Assembly (NCBI GenBank): GCA_044223995.1
Contig: JBGALE010000009.1
Coordinates: 1-64,000 of the forward strand
Reading direction: 5' to 3'
DNA from: JACMLD01 sp044223995
GTDB lineage: Bacteria; Bacteroidota; Bacteroidia; Chitinophagales; Chitinophagaceae
DNA: 64,000 nt
The translations under genes and the position numbers were made by a program. This document shows positions 32,146 through 41,417 of this stretch, in pieces. The first letter of the stretch is position 1, and each line of letters opens with the position of its first letter. The notes beneath the pieces are model-generated. The model had not been told where the DNA came from. It searched no databases and saw only the letters and a list, made by a program, of their open reading frames with translations.

Positions 32146-33497
32146 TTTGTGCCTTTTTTCCCATTTCTGAAGTCTTCATTTGTTAAAAACACATCGTTTT
32201 CTGTCAAATTGAAATTGGCTAATACCTGTGTAAGTAAAGAAGGGTCATTCCCTTGAATATCTGCATACCCGCCAATAACAAGACATGCTGCATCATGTTG
32301 ACTTAGATTTGGGAATACTTCCTGCAAAGCATTTATTTCTTTACTTACATACGAATTTGCCATCTCAATATGAGAATTAAGCTCACCTCTTATTGTAGTG
32401 CTCGATCGCAAGTAACCATGGATTATTTCATGAAACATTGTTTCTGCGAGATACTCTTTACTTGCATTAGTCAATCTGGTATTATTTAAATTAGTAATTA
32501 CTTTAAAATTCGGGGGAGAACTCGAATAAGATGTTTCCGCTGAAACTGCTGGATCTTTTGTAGTGACAACATCTCCAAAAATTATTTCGATTTTGTCGCC
32601 AACTCCAAATGTGTTCTTGAGAATTCCCGTTATTGCATTCCCCAACCCATTCGCCATCAACATTTGCAGCACTTCCTTATGACAGGGATTGGTAAGTGAA
32701 TCAATTATGTTCTTAACTGACGAATTATTCTCCTTTGATCCACCACCTCCAACACTGCCACCGCCTCCATGGCAGCCGCCGGAACCCACCAGTACATTTC
32801 CATAACCGGGAAATGCCTGCAGCAACCCGCAACCATCTTCACTTGCCCGGCAACTGCTGAACATATATTCATAAGTTTCGCTGCCATCGCTCCAGGAGGT
32901 AACCAAATAAAAATCGGTACAGACTGAACCGGTTGTTACTGGCGAAATATTGCCGCTGTTTAATTTGTGTAACTCTACGGGCAACACTTTCTTACCCGAT
33001 GTTTGCCGGCCATTCAGTAAATGGTATTCAAACAGAAACTCGTTTTGCAGGGATGCGGCGCGCATGCTGCCCGAAAAACTGCTTTTCTTTTCTGCAAAAT
33101 AATCCGCCCAGAGTTGCGCCCTGCTGATATCTTTCATGGGACCGTCGGCATTGGTGCCGGCTACAAAACCCAGCAGTACCTGTGCATTTTGGCTGTTTAC
33201 CATCAATACCAAATCACTGCCCGCTTCCAGCGGCACCAATAGTAATTGCCTTTCGTTATTGATAATGGCCGAACTGGCTTCGCTCCAGGAAGCTTTTTTG
33301 AGTATTTCATCAATGGCCGTATTGCTTTTGCCAGGTTCTTTCTGCGCCGACAACCAGGCAATCATATTTTCTTTTGAGGTACCTGCTTTTTCCAGGATGG
33401 CATTGCCTGCTTCTTTTTTACAGGCGAAAAATGCCATCACCACACAAAACAATACCAACAGGATAATGGGGACAAGCAAAACAACTTTCCGTTTCAT
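32139..33497 (-). CDS. Lipoprotein with HExxH putative metalloprotease domain
   Basis: This 452-residue protein has a membrane segment plus lipobox Cys in 'VVMAFFACKKEAG', an N-terminal domain of about 200 residues, and a Gly/Ser linker with a Cys-Gly-Gly repeat ('GGCHGGGGSVGGGGS'). A C-terminal domain follows with His-Glu-Ile-Ile-His in 'LAETMFHEIIHGYLRSS' (about 352-368). It is probably a cell-surface metallopeptidase-like protein. It heads an operon-like array with the small secreted proteins; a broken copy of its 3' end lies downstream. Confidence 0.7.
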   Translation of the reverse strand: MKRKVVLLVPIILLVLFCVVMAFFACKKEAGNAILEKAGTSKENMIAWLSAQKEPGKSNTAIDEILKKASWSEASSAIINNERQLLLVPLEAGSDLVLMVNSQNAQVLLGFVAGTNADGPMKDISRAQLWADYFAEKKSSFSGSMRAASLQNEFLFEYHLLNGRQTSGKKVLPVELHKLNSGNISPVTTGSVCTDFYLVTSWSDGSETYEYMFSSCRASEDGCGLLQAFPGYGNVLVGSGGCHGGGGSVGGGGSKENNSSVKNIIDSLTNPCHKEVLQMLMANGLGNAITGILKNTFGVGDKIEIIFGDVVTTKDPAVSAETSYSSSPPNFKVITNLNNTRLTNASKEYLAETMFHEIIHGYLRSSTTIRGELNSHIEMANSYVSKEINALQEVFPNLSQHDAACLVIGGYADIQGNDPSLLTQVLANFNLTENDVFLTNEDFRNGKKGTKC

Positions 33498-34138
33498 TGA
33501 TCATGATTTTATTGTTATGAAATAAAATGATGATCAAAGGATTACTACATGGAAACGGTATGGTTGTAATGTAGAAAAGTTGCGGGAAAACAACTGTAGA
33601 GATAGTTTGACTGGATGATAGAATTTGTCTTATTTAGGTAGTTACCCTTATGTTGCGTCTTGCAAATTCCATTGGCGCACACTGAGCGCTGTGTCTTCGC
33701 TACTCGATTAACTTTCGGCTTACTCCAGGTCATTATAAAAATGCCGGATTTGGCTATAGATTTTTTTCGATGACAACTTTACCGGGTTGCATTTTTCATT
33801 GCGAAAATTTATAAAACCAGTTTTTCTTCAAACAGGTCATCTTCAACGATCTGTATTTTTTGATGGGTTCATCTTTTATGAGGTGCTCATCCGTACCTTA
33901 ACTATACCATATCCATACCATACCGCCTCCTGGTTTTGATACTAACGGGGTAACTGTCAATTCAGCAGGCCCGGGAACTAGTCGTGGTATAGGGATGGTA
34001 CAGGTAAGACATCGCTAATCTGTTGGATACAATCCATTACGCTGAGTATGGCCCAGGAGCAGTGCCTCCGGCAAAATACTTAACTTCATCAGCACAATAA
34101 AAGCAATGCTGTTAAGGCATCAACAGAAAACGACAACC
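33498..34138. other. 641-base region without a supported gene
   Basis: It lies between divergent genes. The minus-strand frame at 33545-33733 is short, has no promoter and reads like repeat-derived sequence; several short repeats of the word ccatacc occur near 33905-33930. I see nothing else. Confidence 0.4.
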
Positions 34139-34489
34139 ATGAATAAAGACCGCATTTATAAAATCGTTTTTGCCAGCGTATATCCCTTATACATTAAAAA
34201 AGCCGAAGCAAAGGGCCGCACCAAAGAAGAAGTGGATACTATTATATATTGGCTCACGGGCTACAACAAAAAAACCCTGCAGCAGCAAATCGACAAAAAA
34301 AGTGATTTCAATACCTTTTTTGCAGAAGCACCACAGCTCAATCCCAATGCTTCAAAAATTACCGGTGTTATCTGTGGCTACCGGGTGGAAGACATTGAAG
34401 ACAAACTGATACAAAAAATGCGCTACCTGGATAAACTCATCGACGAACTGGCCAAGGGCAAAAAGATGGAAAAGATTTTACGGGAATAG
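34139..34489 (+). CDS. DUF2200 family protein
   Basis: The ATG at 34139 matches the family start ('MNKDRIYKIVFASVYPLYI'). The 116-residue product contains the typical 'KAEAKGRTKEEVDTIIYWLTGY' and 'ITGVICGYRVEDIED', and is of the family's usual length. Biochemical function is not known; members are small cytoplasmic proteins. Confidence 0.85.
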   Translation: MNKDRIYKIVFASVYPLYIKKAEAKGRTKEEVDTIIYWLTGYNKKTLQQQIDKKSDFNTFFAEAPQLNPNASKITGVICGYRVEDIEDKLIQKMRYLDKLIDELAKGKKMEKILRE

Positions 34490-34584
34490 ATTTGCACGCA
34501 ACTCCTGTATTGTTTTATTCCAGCGAATATATCCGTTCAATTGTACCTGTACAGCAGTGAATCATTTTTATTAAACAAGATGCC

Positions 34585-35379
34585 ATGAAAACAACCACCA
34601 CTCATGCGGGTTATGCCCCTGTCAATGGCTTAAACATGTATTATGAAATTCATGGCCATGGCGATATACCACTCCTGCTGATCCATGGCGGTGGTTCTAC
34701 CATTCCATCCACATTTGGTGCTATACTGCCCATGCTGGCAAAACATGGAAAAGTAATTGCCGCAGAACTGCAGGCACATGGACGTACGACTGATCGCAAT
34801 GCCCCGGGTTCTTTTGAACAGGATGCAGATGATGTAGCAGGATTGCTGGCATTTTTAAAAATGGACAAAGCAATTATCCTCGGTTTTAGCAACGGCGGCA
34901 CTACTACCTTGCAAATGGCCATCCGGCATCCGGGTATGGTACATAAAATAATTGTGGTCTCCGCCAATTACCGCAGGGATGGTATGATACCCGGCTTCTT
35001 TGACGGCATGCAGTATGCCACGCTGGACAATATGCCCGACCCATTGAAGACGGCATTCCTCGCAGTAAATCCTGATAAAGATGGTTTACAAAACATGTTT
35101 AACAAAGACAAGGAACGCATGATCCATTTCAGGGACATCCCGGACGAAGCCATTCAATCCATAACAGCACCTGCATTGATAATTGCCGGCGACCAGGATG
35201 TTGTAACAAAAGAACATGTGGTCAAATTATCACAACTGATCCCGGGTGCACGCATGGCAATATTACCGGGAAATCATGGTTCATTTATGGGTGAAGTATG
35301 TACTGCTGTAAAAGGAAGTAAGGTTCCTGAACTGACCGTTGTACTGATTGAAGAGTTTCTGCAACAGCAAACACATTAA
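34585..35379 (+). CDS. Alpha/beta hydrolase
   Basis: The 264-residue protein has an oxyanion-hole strand 'LLLIHGGGSTIPSTF', nucleophile elbow 'LGFSNGGTT' (Ser about 96), acid 'AGDQDVV' and catalytic His in 'LPGNHGSF'. No signal peptide, so cytoplasmic. The substrate is unknown; the relatives include esterases and C-C hydrolases. Its stop overlaps the end of the next minus-strand gene by 4 bases. Confidence 0.85.
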   Translation: MKTTTTHAGYAPVNGLNMYYEIHGHGDIPLLLIHGGGSTIPSTFGAILPMLAKHGKVIAAELQAHGRTTDRNAPGSFEQDADDVAGLLAFLKMDKAIILGFSNGGTTTLQMAIRHPGMVHKIIVVSANYRRDGMIPGFFDGMQYATLDNMPDPLKTAFLAVNPDKDGLQNMFNKDKERMIHFRDIPDEAIQSITAPALIIAGDQDVVTKEHVVKLSQLIPGARMAILPGNHGSFMGEVCTAVKGSKVPELTVVLIEEFLQQQTH

Positions 35380-36008
35380 TTCTTCTTTTCGAGCACCAAT
35401 ACTATTTTATTAAAGTAGGCCGAAGTATTGATTATCTTCTTAAACTCTTCATACTGGTTAAGGGGATAGAATGTCCTGCGGTATTCTTCCATAATATGCA
35501 CAGTAAGTACATTCCCTTCAAGCTGGTAATCAGAAGTAAATCCCATGGTGATATCACCATTTTCCTTATACACATGTTCCAGTTTAAGATCTGCCGGGTT
35601 CTTCACAGTATATCCGTCCGGGATGATTAATTTAATTTTCCTTTCCTGGAAATGCGGGTACTCTATCTTAATCGGAAGTTGTCTTGGCTTTTCCTGGTAC
35701 ATTTCTACCTGTGGCCCGATGATTTCACCAATCTTCACCAGCAACCGGTTTCCTGCTTTATCGAGTAATTCGCTTGCCTTTACATTGGCATGCAATACAA
35801 AAGGTTTACCGGAAGCGCTGGATTCCAATTCCCTGTTTAAAATTTCTGACGACACTACATTTTCAGAATTGGTACCAAATTTTATTAATTCTTTGGTAAG
35901 GCTTTTCTGTTCCTCTGCACTGGCAAAATTGTAAGCAGCACGGTAATACACTGATTCATAGCCACCGTACAATTGTTTCATATCAATCAGCAATGTAGTT
36001 CTACGCAT
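35376..36008 (-). CDS. C-terminal fragment of a DUF3857/DUF3858 protein
   Basis: The 210 residues match the terminal DUF3858 beta domain of the large Bacteroidota DUF3857-transglutaminase-like periplasmic proteins ('FYPLNQYEEFKKIINTSAYFNKIVLVLEKK' is the usual tail, quoted in part). The N-terminal DUF3857 and transglutaminase core and the signal peptide are absent. With no export signal it is probably a remnant or a domain expressed alone. Confidence 0.6.
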   Translation of the reverse strand: MRRTTLLIDMKQLYGGYESVYYRAAYNFASAEEQKSLTKELIKFGTNSENVVSSEILNRELESSASGKPFVLHANVKASELLDKAGNRLLVKIGEIIGPQVEMYQEKPRQLPIKIEYPHFQERKIKLIIPDGYTVKNPADLKLEHVYKENGDITMGFTSDYQLEGNVLTVHIMEEYRRTFYPLNQYEEFKKIINTSAYFNKIVLVLEKKN

Positions 36009-36036
36009 AAAGAAGGGTTTGGGGGTTTTATGTGTT

Positions 36037-36474
36037 TTATTTAGCAGCTATTTTACCAAATTTTTCCAGTTCACTCATTTCAGCAGGTGTCAGCACTTCA
36101 TGGTTGTCATACTTTGCTTTTAAAAACAGCACGCGCTTGTGCTGCGGATACTTTGCCAGCACCAACGCTATCAGCCCACCTGCTTTTTCATCTTTTGCAA
36201 TTTGTGGTATCAGCGGACTGGATACCGGCGCCTGTGATTTGTAGCGACTGGGCCTGCTTTTGATCATCGCTTCCAGTGTAGCCAGTTTCGCTGCAGGTAT
36301 GCTTCCTATCTTCGATGCTTTGCTGTGCAATCCCTCCAGTTGTTTTTTACTCAGTCCGCCGCGCTCTTCATACTGGTACAGCAAACTGGAAATAAATGCA
36401 GCATCCGGCCGCGCAGTATGCGCTGCTTCCAGGATATCTTTTACCACATCTACATCCGGTTTTTTACGAAACAT
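36037..36474 (-). CDS. Hypothetical helical protein
   Basis: The 145-residue protein is mostly helical, Lys/Ala-rich, with 'GLSKKQLEGLHSKASKI' and 'PAAKLATLEAMIKSRP' and a C-terminal 'LTPAEMSELEKFGKIAAK'. There is no signal or membrane segment. I do not recognise the family. It lies 28 bases upstream of the DUF3858 fragment on the same strand. Confidence 0.6.
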   Translation of the reverse strand: MFRKKPDVDVVKDILEAAHTARPDAAFISSLLYQYEERGGLSKKQLEGLHSKASKIGSIPAAKLATLEAMIKSRPSRYKSQAPVSSPLIPQIAKDEKAGGLIALVLAKYPQHKRVLFLKAKYDNHEVLTPAEMSELEKFGKIAAK

Positions 36475-36559
36475 ATAATGAAAGATAGATTATTTAGTGT
36501 GATGAAGTCTATTTATATAATTTATTGAATCATCTATTGATAGTATATTATTTCTTTCT

Positions 36560-36629
36560 GTTCTTTTTTGCTTCGCCAAAAAAGAACGAAAAAAGGCGCC
36601 CCGAAAACAATGACGGCCTGTTTTCGGGG
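36560..36629. repeat. Double-hairpin intergenic element
   Basis: Two perfect 10-bp inverted repeats stand in a row: gttctttttt (36560-36569) with aaaaaagaac (36578-36587), and ccccgaaaac (36599-36608) with gttttcgggg (36620-36629). The element lies between two same-strand genes. Its neat tandem design suggests a dispersed repeat in this genome as well as a possible terminator. Confidence 0.6.
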
Positions 36630-36745
36630 TGGTTCTTTGATTTGGCTTTTGTACTACTGTGGTGAACAGCATTTGCTCTTTGTTCATCACTTAACAAGTC
36701 AGGTTCCTGCTTTTTTCCTTTAATCAATTGGCCGTTCTGTATTTG

Positions 36746-38014
36746 TTAGTGTTGCTTGCTTAATTCCGTTAATGCCTGTATGAGTACATCCAAATCTTTC
36801 GGTTGTGTGTACAGGTTAGGCGTGATGCGGCAACCCTGTACATTGGCATAATCAATGGCCACCGTATATATATTGTATTTCTTCAGCAGGGTTTCTGCCA
36901 GCAATGCAGGTTTCATTCCTTCAATTCCCACATTGGCAATGGCACAGGCACGTGTGGCTTCTTCCGGTGTATTGACCACCACATGTGGTATCTTCCTTGC
37001 CTTTGCTGTCCAGTACTGCTGCAAATAACGAAGCCTTGCTTCCTTTCTTTCTCCTCCTACCATAGTATAATAGTCGATGGCATTGGCAATCGCCAGGTCT
37101 GTATGTACTGGATGTGTACCAATATGATTCAACCGGGATATATCATCTTCTTTTCTGTCGCCTTCCGCCAGCAGGGGCCATACCTTCTGTATGTTTTCCT
37201 TTTTTACATATAATATACCTGCCCCCAGCGGCACACTCAGCCATTTGTGCAGGCTGGCACCATAATAATCACAATGCAATTCGGCTATGCTGAATTGTAT
37301 TTGTGCAAACGCATGTGCACCATCCACCATCACATCTACTCCTTTGCTGTGTGCCATATCGCATATTTTCCGTACCGGCATTATCTGCCCGGTAATGTTA
37401 ACCATATGCGGCAGCATCAATAATTTTGTTTTTGGCGTAATGGCTTTTTCATAGAGCGATACCAACTCATCGTCCGAAGCAGGATGGTTGGGGATGGAGA
37501 CAATTTTATTAACTACGCCAAAGCGCCTGGCTACCTGTTTAAACATTTCCAGCATCGATCCGTAATCCTGTTCTGCCATGATGGCTTCATCACCGGCATT
37601 CCAGTGGAGTCCGCCAATGATCATATCCAGCGATTCCGTGGTATTTCTTGTAATGATTAATTCTTCCACAGTACAGCCGGCCAGTTTGGCCAGTTGCGCT
37701 GCAATGTTTTTTTTATTGTCAAACTGTACCGTCCGCATATAATAAGAACCCTGGTAATTTACTTCGCGCACATGTTTGATAAATGCTTCGAGCAATTGCT
37801 CCGGCATAAAATTGTAATAGCCATTCTCCAGGTTGATATAATCGGGTTTTAATCTATAGCCACCGCGTATGCCTTCCCAAAAGTCTTCATCACCCGCCAG
37901 TACATGAGCAGGCGTGGTAACCATTGTATCCATCAGTTCTGCCATGGCATGGCGGGAAAATGGTGCGCTCAGTCCGGCAAGTGTGATGCCCTTTAGAAAA
38001 GTTCTTTTGTTCAT
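36746..38014 (-). CDS. Class V aminotransferase, exported
   Basis: The 422-residue PLP enzyme is of the isopenicillin-N-epimerase-like group. The N-terminus 'MNKRTFLKGITLAGLSAPF' resembles a signal peptide found on periplasmic members. Motifs include 'IITRNTTESLDMIIGG', the PLP-ring Asp in 'DVMVDGAHAFAQ' and the Schiff-base Lys in 'GASLHKWLSVPLGAG'. The substrate is not evident; relatives include cysteine desulfurase-like and epimerase enzymes. Confidence 0.8.
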   Translation of the reverse strand: MNKRTFLKGITLAGLSAPFSRHAMAELMDTMVTTPAHVLAGDEDFWEGIRGGYRLKPDYINLENGYYNFMPEQLLEAFIKHVREVNYQGSYYMRTVQFDNKKNIAAQLAKLAGCTVEELIITRNTTESLDMIIGGLHWNAGDEAIMAEQDYGSMLEMFKQVARRFGVVNKIVSIPNHPASDDELVSLYEKAITPKTKLLMLPHMVNITGQIMPVRKICDMAHSKGVDVMVDGAHAFAQIQFSIAELHCDYYGASLHKWLSVPLGAGILYVKKENIQKVWPLLAEGDRKEDDISRLNHIGTHPVHTDLAIANAIDYYTMVGGERKEARLRYLQQYWTAKARKIPHVVVNTPEEATRACAIANVGIEGMKPALLAETLLKKYNIYTVAIDYANVQGCRITPNLYTQPKDLDVLIQALTELSKQH

Positions 38015-38137
38015 GGTGAAAACAATTTATCAGTGAAAGCTGTATGCCGGTTGAAATTTACAGAATAATTGCGGGTTGGCAACAACTTTAGCTGCGTTCC
38101 CATTGTTATGTTGCTGTATCATTCAATCAATAAAAAC

Positions 38138-38902
38138 ATGGCAAACAATACAAAGATCGCATTGGTCACCGGTGGCAGCCGTGGCCTTGGAAAAAGTATG
38201 GCTCTTAGCCTGGCCAAACACGGACATGATGTTATCATTACTTACCAGTCGCAAAAAGAAATGGCTGAAGAAGTGGTGTCTTCCATCAAAAAAATGGGAC
38301 AAAACGCTGCAGCGCTTCATTTGGATGTATCGGACTTTCATTCCATCGATGGCTTTTTACAGGAAGTATCCAACACACTGAAACAACAATGGAACAGCAG
38401 CACATTTGATTTTCTTATCAACAATGCGGGCATTGGCGCTACCATTCCTTTTGCCCAGGTAACGGAAGCAGATTTTGATAAATTTCTCAATGTTCATTTC
38501 AAAACCGTTTACTTCCTTACACAACGTGCACTGTCCATGATGAACGATAATGGTCGTGTTATCAATATATCCACCGGCACTACGCGGTTTGCCGTGCCGG
38601 GTTATTCAGTATATGCTTCGATGAAAGGTGCGGTAGAAACATTTACCCGTTACCTCGCCAAAGAAATTGGCGCTCGTGGTATCACGGCCAATGTGGTGGC
38701 ACCGGGACCAATAGAAACAGATTTTAACAATGCCGCCATTCGTAACCACCCGGAAAGAAAGGCCGGCATGATTGCACAAACTGCATTGGGCAGGGTGGGC
38801 AATGCCGATGATATTGGTGGCATCATTGCTTTTTTATGCAGCGAAGAAGCGGGGTGGATCAGCGGCCAGCGTATAGAAGCGTCTGGCGGTATTAATTTAT
38901 AA
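38138..38902 (+). CDS. Short-chain dehydrogenase/reductase
   Basis: I choose the ATG at 38138 because the upstream extension has no family match. The 254-residue enzyme shows the NAD(P)-binding 'VTGGSRGLGKSMAL', 'NNAGIG', the catalytic Tyr-x3-Lys in 'YSVYASMKGA' and 'PGPIETDF'. It looks like a classical SDR of the 3-oxoacyl-ACP-reductase type; the substrate is unknown. A bidirectional terminator follows. Confidence 0.85.
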   Translation: MANNTKIALVTGGSRGLGKSMALSLAKHGHDVIITYQSQKEMAEEVVSSIKKMGQNAAALHLDVSDFHSIDGFLQEVSNTLKQQWNSSTFDFLINNAGIGATIPFAQVTEADFDKFLNVHFKTVYFLTQRALSMMNDNGRVINISTGTTRFAVPGYSVYASMKGAVETFTRYLAKEIGARGITANVVAPGPIETDFNNAAIRNHPERKAGMIAQTALGRVGNADDIGGIIAFLCSEEAGWISGQRIEASGGINL

Positions 38903-38922
38903 GCAGAACAAAACATAATAAT

Positions 38923-38956
38923 AAAAGGTGACAACCACGGGGGCTGCCACCTTTTT
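38923..38956. terminator. Bidirectional terminator
   Basis: Arms aaaaggtg and caccttttt pair around an 18-base loop, with A- and T-runs on the two sides. It lies between convergent SDR and Hsp20 genes and can serve both. Confidence 0.7.
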
Positions 38957-38982
38957 ACTTCAACCTTCACCAACATTACACC

Positions 38983-39381
38983 TTAACTAATAGGAATTTC
39001 CTGTTTTACTGATTCTTTTCCGGGAATTACCGGCAACGATACCTGCAGAACACCATCCACATATTTGGCGGTGATGGCGGCAGTATCAATGCTGTCGTTG
39101 AGCTGGATCCTTCTTTCAAATCCACCGCGGCTGTATTCACGCAGTATCCAGTCGGGTCTTGCAAATCCTTCCGGTGGTGAATAAGAAACAACAAGTTCAT
39201 TGCCCTGTACATCCAGGTGAAAGTTTTCCCGGATACGTCCCGGGGCAAATACCAGCAATTCGTTGCTGTTGTCTGTTTTGTAAATGTTTACTGCAGCTCT
39301 TTGCAGCGAACGGTGTTGCAGGTGTCTTGCCCTGCCACCATACTGAGCGCCTTTTGCGGCACATGACTGATTGTAGTACAT
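38983..39381 (-). CDS. Hsp20/alpha-crystallin small heat-shock protein
   Basis: The 132-residue protein has an alpha-crystallin domain: 'VNIYKTDNSNELLVFAPG', 'GGFERRIQLNDSIDTAAITAKYVDGVLQVSLP' (quoted in part here as the GFERRIQL and DGVLQVSLP strands), and a short C-terminal tail with the 'IPIS' anchoring motif. It would hold unfolding proteins in the cytoplasm. The N-terminal arm is shorter than usual and Gln/Arg-rich. Confidence 0.8.
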   Translation of the reverse strand: MYYNQSCAAKGAQYGGRARHLQHRSLQRAAVNIYKTDNSNELLVFAPGRIRENFHLDVQGNELVVSYSPPEGFARPDWILREYSRGGFERRIQLNDSIDTAAITAKYVDGVLQVSLPVIPGKESVKQEIPIS

Positions 39382-39480
39382 GTTTTTTCCTTTTTTAGAA
39401 ATGAATAAATACTGTTACAAAGAGGTAGACGATTGAGTACCCTGCATATTTTAAAAGAAAGGAAAAACGCCGGAGTCCTA

Positions 39481-40065
39481 TCAGAGCCTGACGATGTTAA
39501 CAATTAATATAGGTGGGTCGAAAGACTGTTCGTTTTCGTTTTGCCGGTAAATGGAATATACCACGTCCATACCTTCCATTACTTTTCCAAAGGCTGCATA
39601 GCCCTGCCCGTCGGGATTATTATCGCCGCCAAAATCGAAGCCGGGTTGATCGCTGATGCAGATAAAAAATTCACTGGAGGCGGTGCCGGGTTCCAGTCTC
39701 GCAAAAGAAATAACACCAGCTTTGTGCAATAGGCCGGTTTGTTTTGTACTCTCGTGCGGAATAAGCGGTGGTTTGGACATTTTATTTTTCGACCGGTACG
39801 CGCCGCCCTGTATCAGTTGTGCCTTTAATGCATCGGAAGGTTGGTTATCGTCGTTGAGTACCCGGTAAAAAGAAGCATTCTTATAATAACCTGCATCCAC
39901 ATTGGCCAGGAAGGCGGCTACTGATTTGGGTGCTTTATCGGCATACAGTTCCACAATAATATCGCCTTTGGCAGTTTTAATTTTTACCAGCGGGTATTTT
40001 GAATGGGGACCGCAACCGGAAAAAACAAATACCATTATTATTGCCAGTACGGCAAAACGTTTCAT
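39481..40065 (-). CDS. Cyclophilin-type peptidyl-prolyl isomerase lipoprotein
   Basis: The 194-residue protein has a lipobox Ser-Gly-Cys at about 16-18 and a cyclophilin domain with 'IIVELYADKAPKSVAAFLANV', 'ASFYRVL', 'VISFARLEPGTASSEFFICI' and 'YAAFGKVMEGMDVV'. It should catalyse proline isomerisation in the periplasm or on the membrane. The key Arg of 'FYRV' is present. Confidence 0.9.
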   Translation of the reverse strand: MKRFAVLAIIMVFVFSGCGPHSKYPLVKIKTAKGDIIVELYADKAPKSVAAFLANVDAGYYKNASFYRVLNDDNQPSDALKAQLIQGGAYRSKNKMSKPPLIPHESTKQTGLLHKAGVISFARLEPGTASSEFFICISDQPGFDFGGDNNPDGQGYAAFGKVMEGMDVVYSIYRQNENEQSFDPPILIVNIVRL

Positions 40066-40104
40066 GAAAGAAAGTTACAAACTATTGTACAGTTCATCCC
40101 CCTT

Positions 40105-40767
40105 TTACTCCTTCCTGAATTCTTCCATCTCTTTTAAAAATGCCATGGACTGGTTGATGCCGGTCCACTCTGGTGTGCTGAACAATATTTTGAACCATTT
40201 CTTGTGGACGTTGCGCTGGTTGATATTCATGAACAGCCATACAGACAAAAAAACAAATAATCCCGTGATGCTTACCTGGAAAACCGCGATGGGCCAGGTC
40301 ATTCCTTTTATCATAGCAGGGTTTAGAAAAAAGCAGGTATAAAACGGCGCCTGCAGCCAGAGTATACGGGTGATACGCATGGTGGACAAACGCAGGGATG
40401 CCAGTTTTCTTTGTGTTTCCAGTACAGACTGGCTGTTATTTATCTGGCGGATCATCACCAGGTGTTTAATATATACCACCGTTGCTGCCGTTGTAATAAT
40501 GATGATGGCGGAATCGCAAACGATGAAGAATATTTTTGACATGTCCATAGAATAGTACAACAGGTAACTGAGAAAAGCGATAAATGGTATGGCGATGATG
40601 ATGGCCAGTACTTTTACCCAAATCATTTTATTGAGGGCCTTTTTTGCCTTCATGTTTTGCAGTTCTTCTATGCAATCCATGTTTAGTTTCATCACATTGA
40701 GCAGCCAGGTGTCTTCTGATTGTTTATTATACGACTGCCAGGTATTTTTCAATTGATTGATGTCCAT
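40105..40767 (-). CDS. Membrane protein coupled to the ECF sigma factor
   Basis: The 220-residue protein has a cytoplasmic N-terminus ('LKNTWQSYNKQSEDTWLLN') and four predicted membrane helices (about 47-66, 77-100, 135-155 and 165-185). Four bases separate it from the sigma gene upstream. This position and the helical N-terminus suggest an anti-sigma or sigma-regulating role, although it does not match a classical FecR or zinc anti-sigma. Confidence 0.65.
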   Translation of the reverse strand: MDINQLKNTWQSYNKQSEDTWLLNVMKLNMDCIEELQNMKAKKALNKMIWVKVLAIIIAIPFIAFLSYLLYYSMDMSKIFFIVCDSAIIIITTAATVVYIKHLVMIRQINNSQSVLETQRKLASLRLSTMRITRILWLQAPFYTCFFLNPAMIKGMTWPIAVFQVSITGLFVFLSVWLFMNINQRNVHKKWFKILFSTPEWTGINQSMAFLKEMEEFRKE

Positions 40768-40771
40768 AGTT

Positions 40772-41278
40772 TCAGTTTTCAGTGTTAAATCGTTGTTTCA
40801 GTTTTTCCTTGAGCCGGTTAATTTTAGTAGCCACATTGGTTTCCGTGATGCCCAATATATCGGCAATCTCCCGGTAACTTCTTTCCTCGAGGTATAGTAG
40901 CATCAGGGCCCTGTCCAGTTCTTTCATGTCATTGATAAACTGCTGCAGCAGTTGCCCGTTCTGTTCGGTATTGTTTCCATCGCTTAGGTCTTCCCTTATC
41001 TCTTCTGCCGATGCTGCAAGGGGAATCGTTGGCTGTTTAACCGATTCCTTCCGGTAATGCGAAATGGCCACATTCAGCGCTACGCGGTACATCCAGGTGG
41101 AAAATTTTACCGAATCATTGAATGATGAAAAGGATTTATACAACTGGTAAATGATTTCCTGTGCCAAATCTTCCCGGTCGCTGCTGTTCCGGCAGTAGGA
41201 ATTGCACACTTTAAATATTATCCTTTTGTGTTCTTCCATCAGCCGGACAAATGCTTGCTTATCGGGTTCCTTGTGCAT
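40772..41278 (-). CDS. ECF-type RNA polymerase sigma factor
   Basis: The 168-residue protein has sigma region 2 ('SSDREDLAQEIIYQLYKSF', 'FSTWMYRVALNVAISHYRK') and region 4 ('ALMLLYLEERSYREIADILGITETNVATKINRLK', a helix-turn-helix, cited in part). This is the compact ECF arrangement. It is cotranscribed with the membrane protein downstream. The regulon cannot be inferred. Confidence 0.9.
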   Translation of the reverse strand: MHKEPDKQAFVRLMEEHKRIIFKVCNSYCRNSSDREDLAQEIIYQLYKSFSSFNDSVKFSTWMYRVALNVAISHYRKESVKQPTIPLAASAEEIREDLSDGNNTEQNGQLLQQFINDMKELDRALMLLYLEERSYREIADILGITETNVATKINRLKEKLKQRFNTEN

Positions 41279-41350
41279 GGGGAAAGAGTAAAACAGCTTT
41301 TTGGTATTATTCGCAAACTATGGCTAAAAATCACAGGAGCGCAAAACTTA

Positions 41351-41381
41351 TTTTTAGGCCGGAGGTTGATCGATACATTTG
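41351..41381 (+). promoter_or_regulatory. Candidate Bacteroidota promoter
   Basis: TTTTTA at 41351-41356 and TACATTTG at 41374-41381 match the -33/-7 pattern with a suitable spacer. Transcription would start near 41388, supporting the ATG at 41418 for the following gene. Confidence 0.45.
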
Positions 41382-41417
41382 CAAAGGATGGAAATTGGAT
41401 TTCGGTACCAGCCTGTT

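Noticed and set aside
33545..33733. 62-codon minus-strand frame
   Set aside because: Looks repeat-derived; no signal, domain or conserved context.
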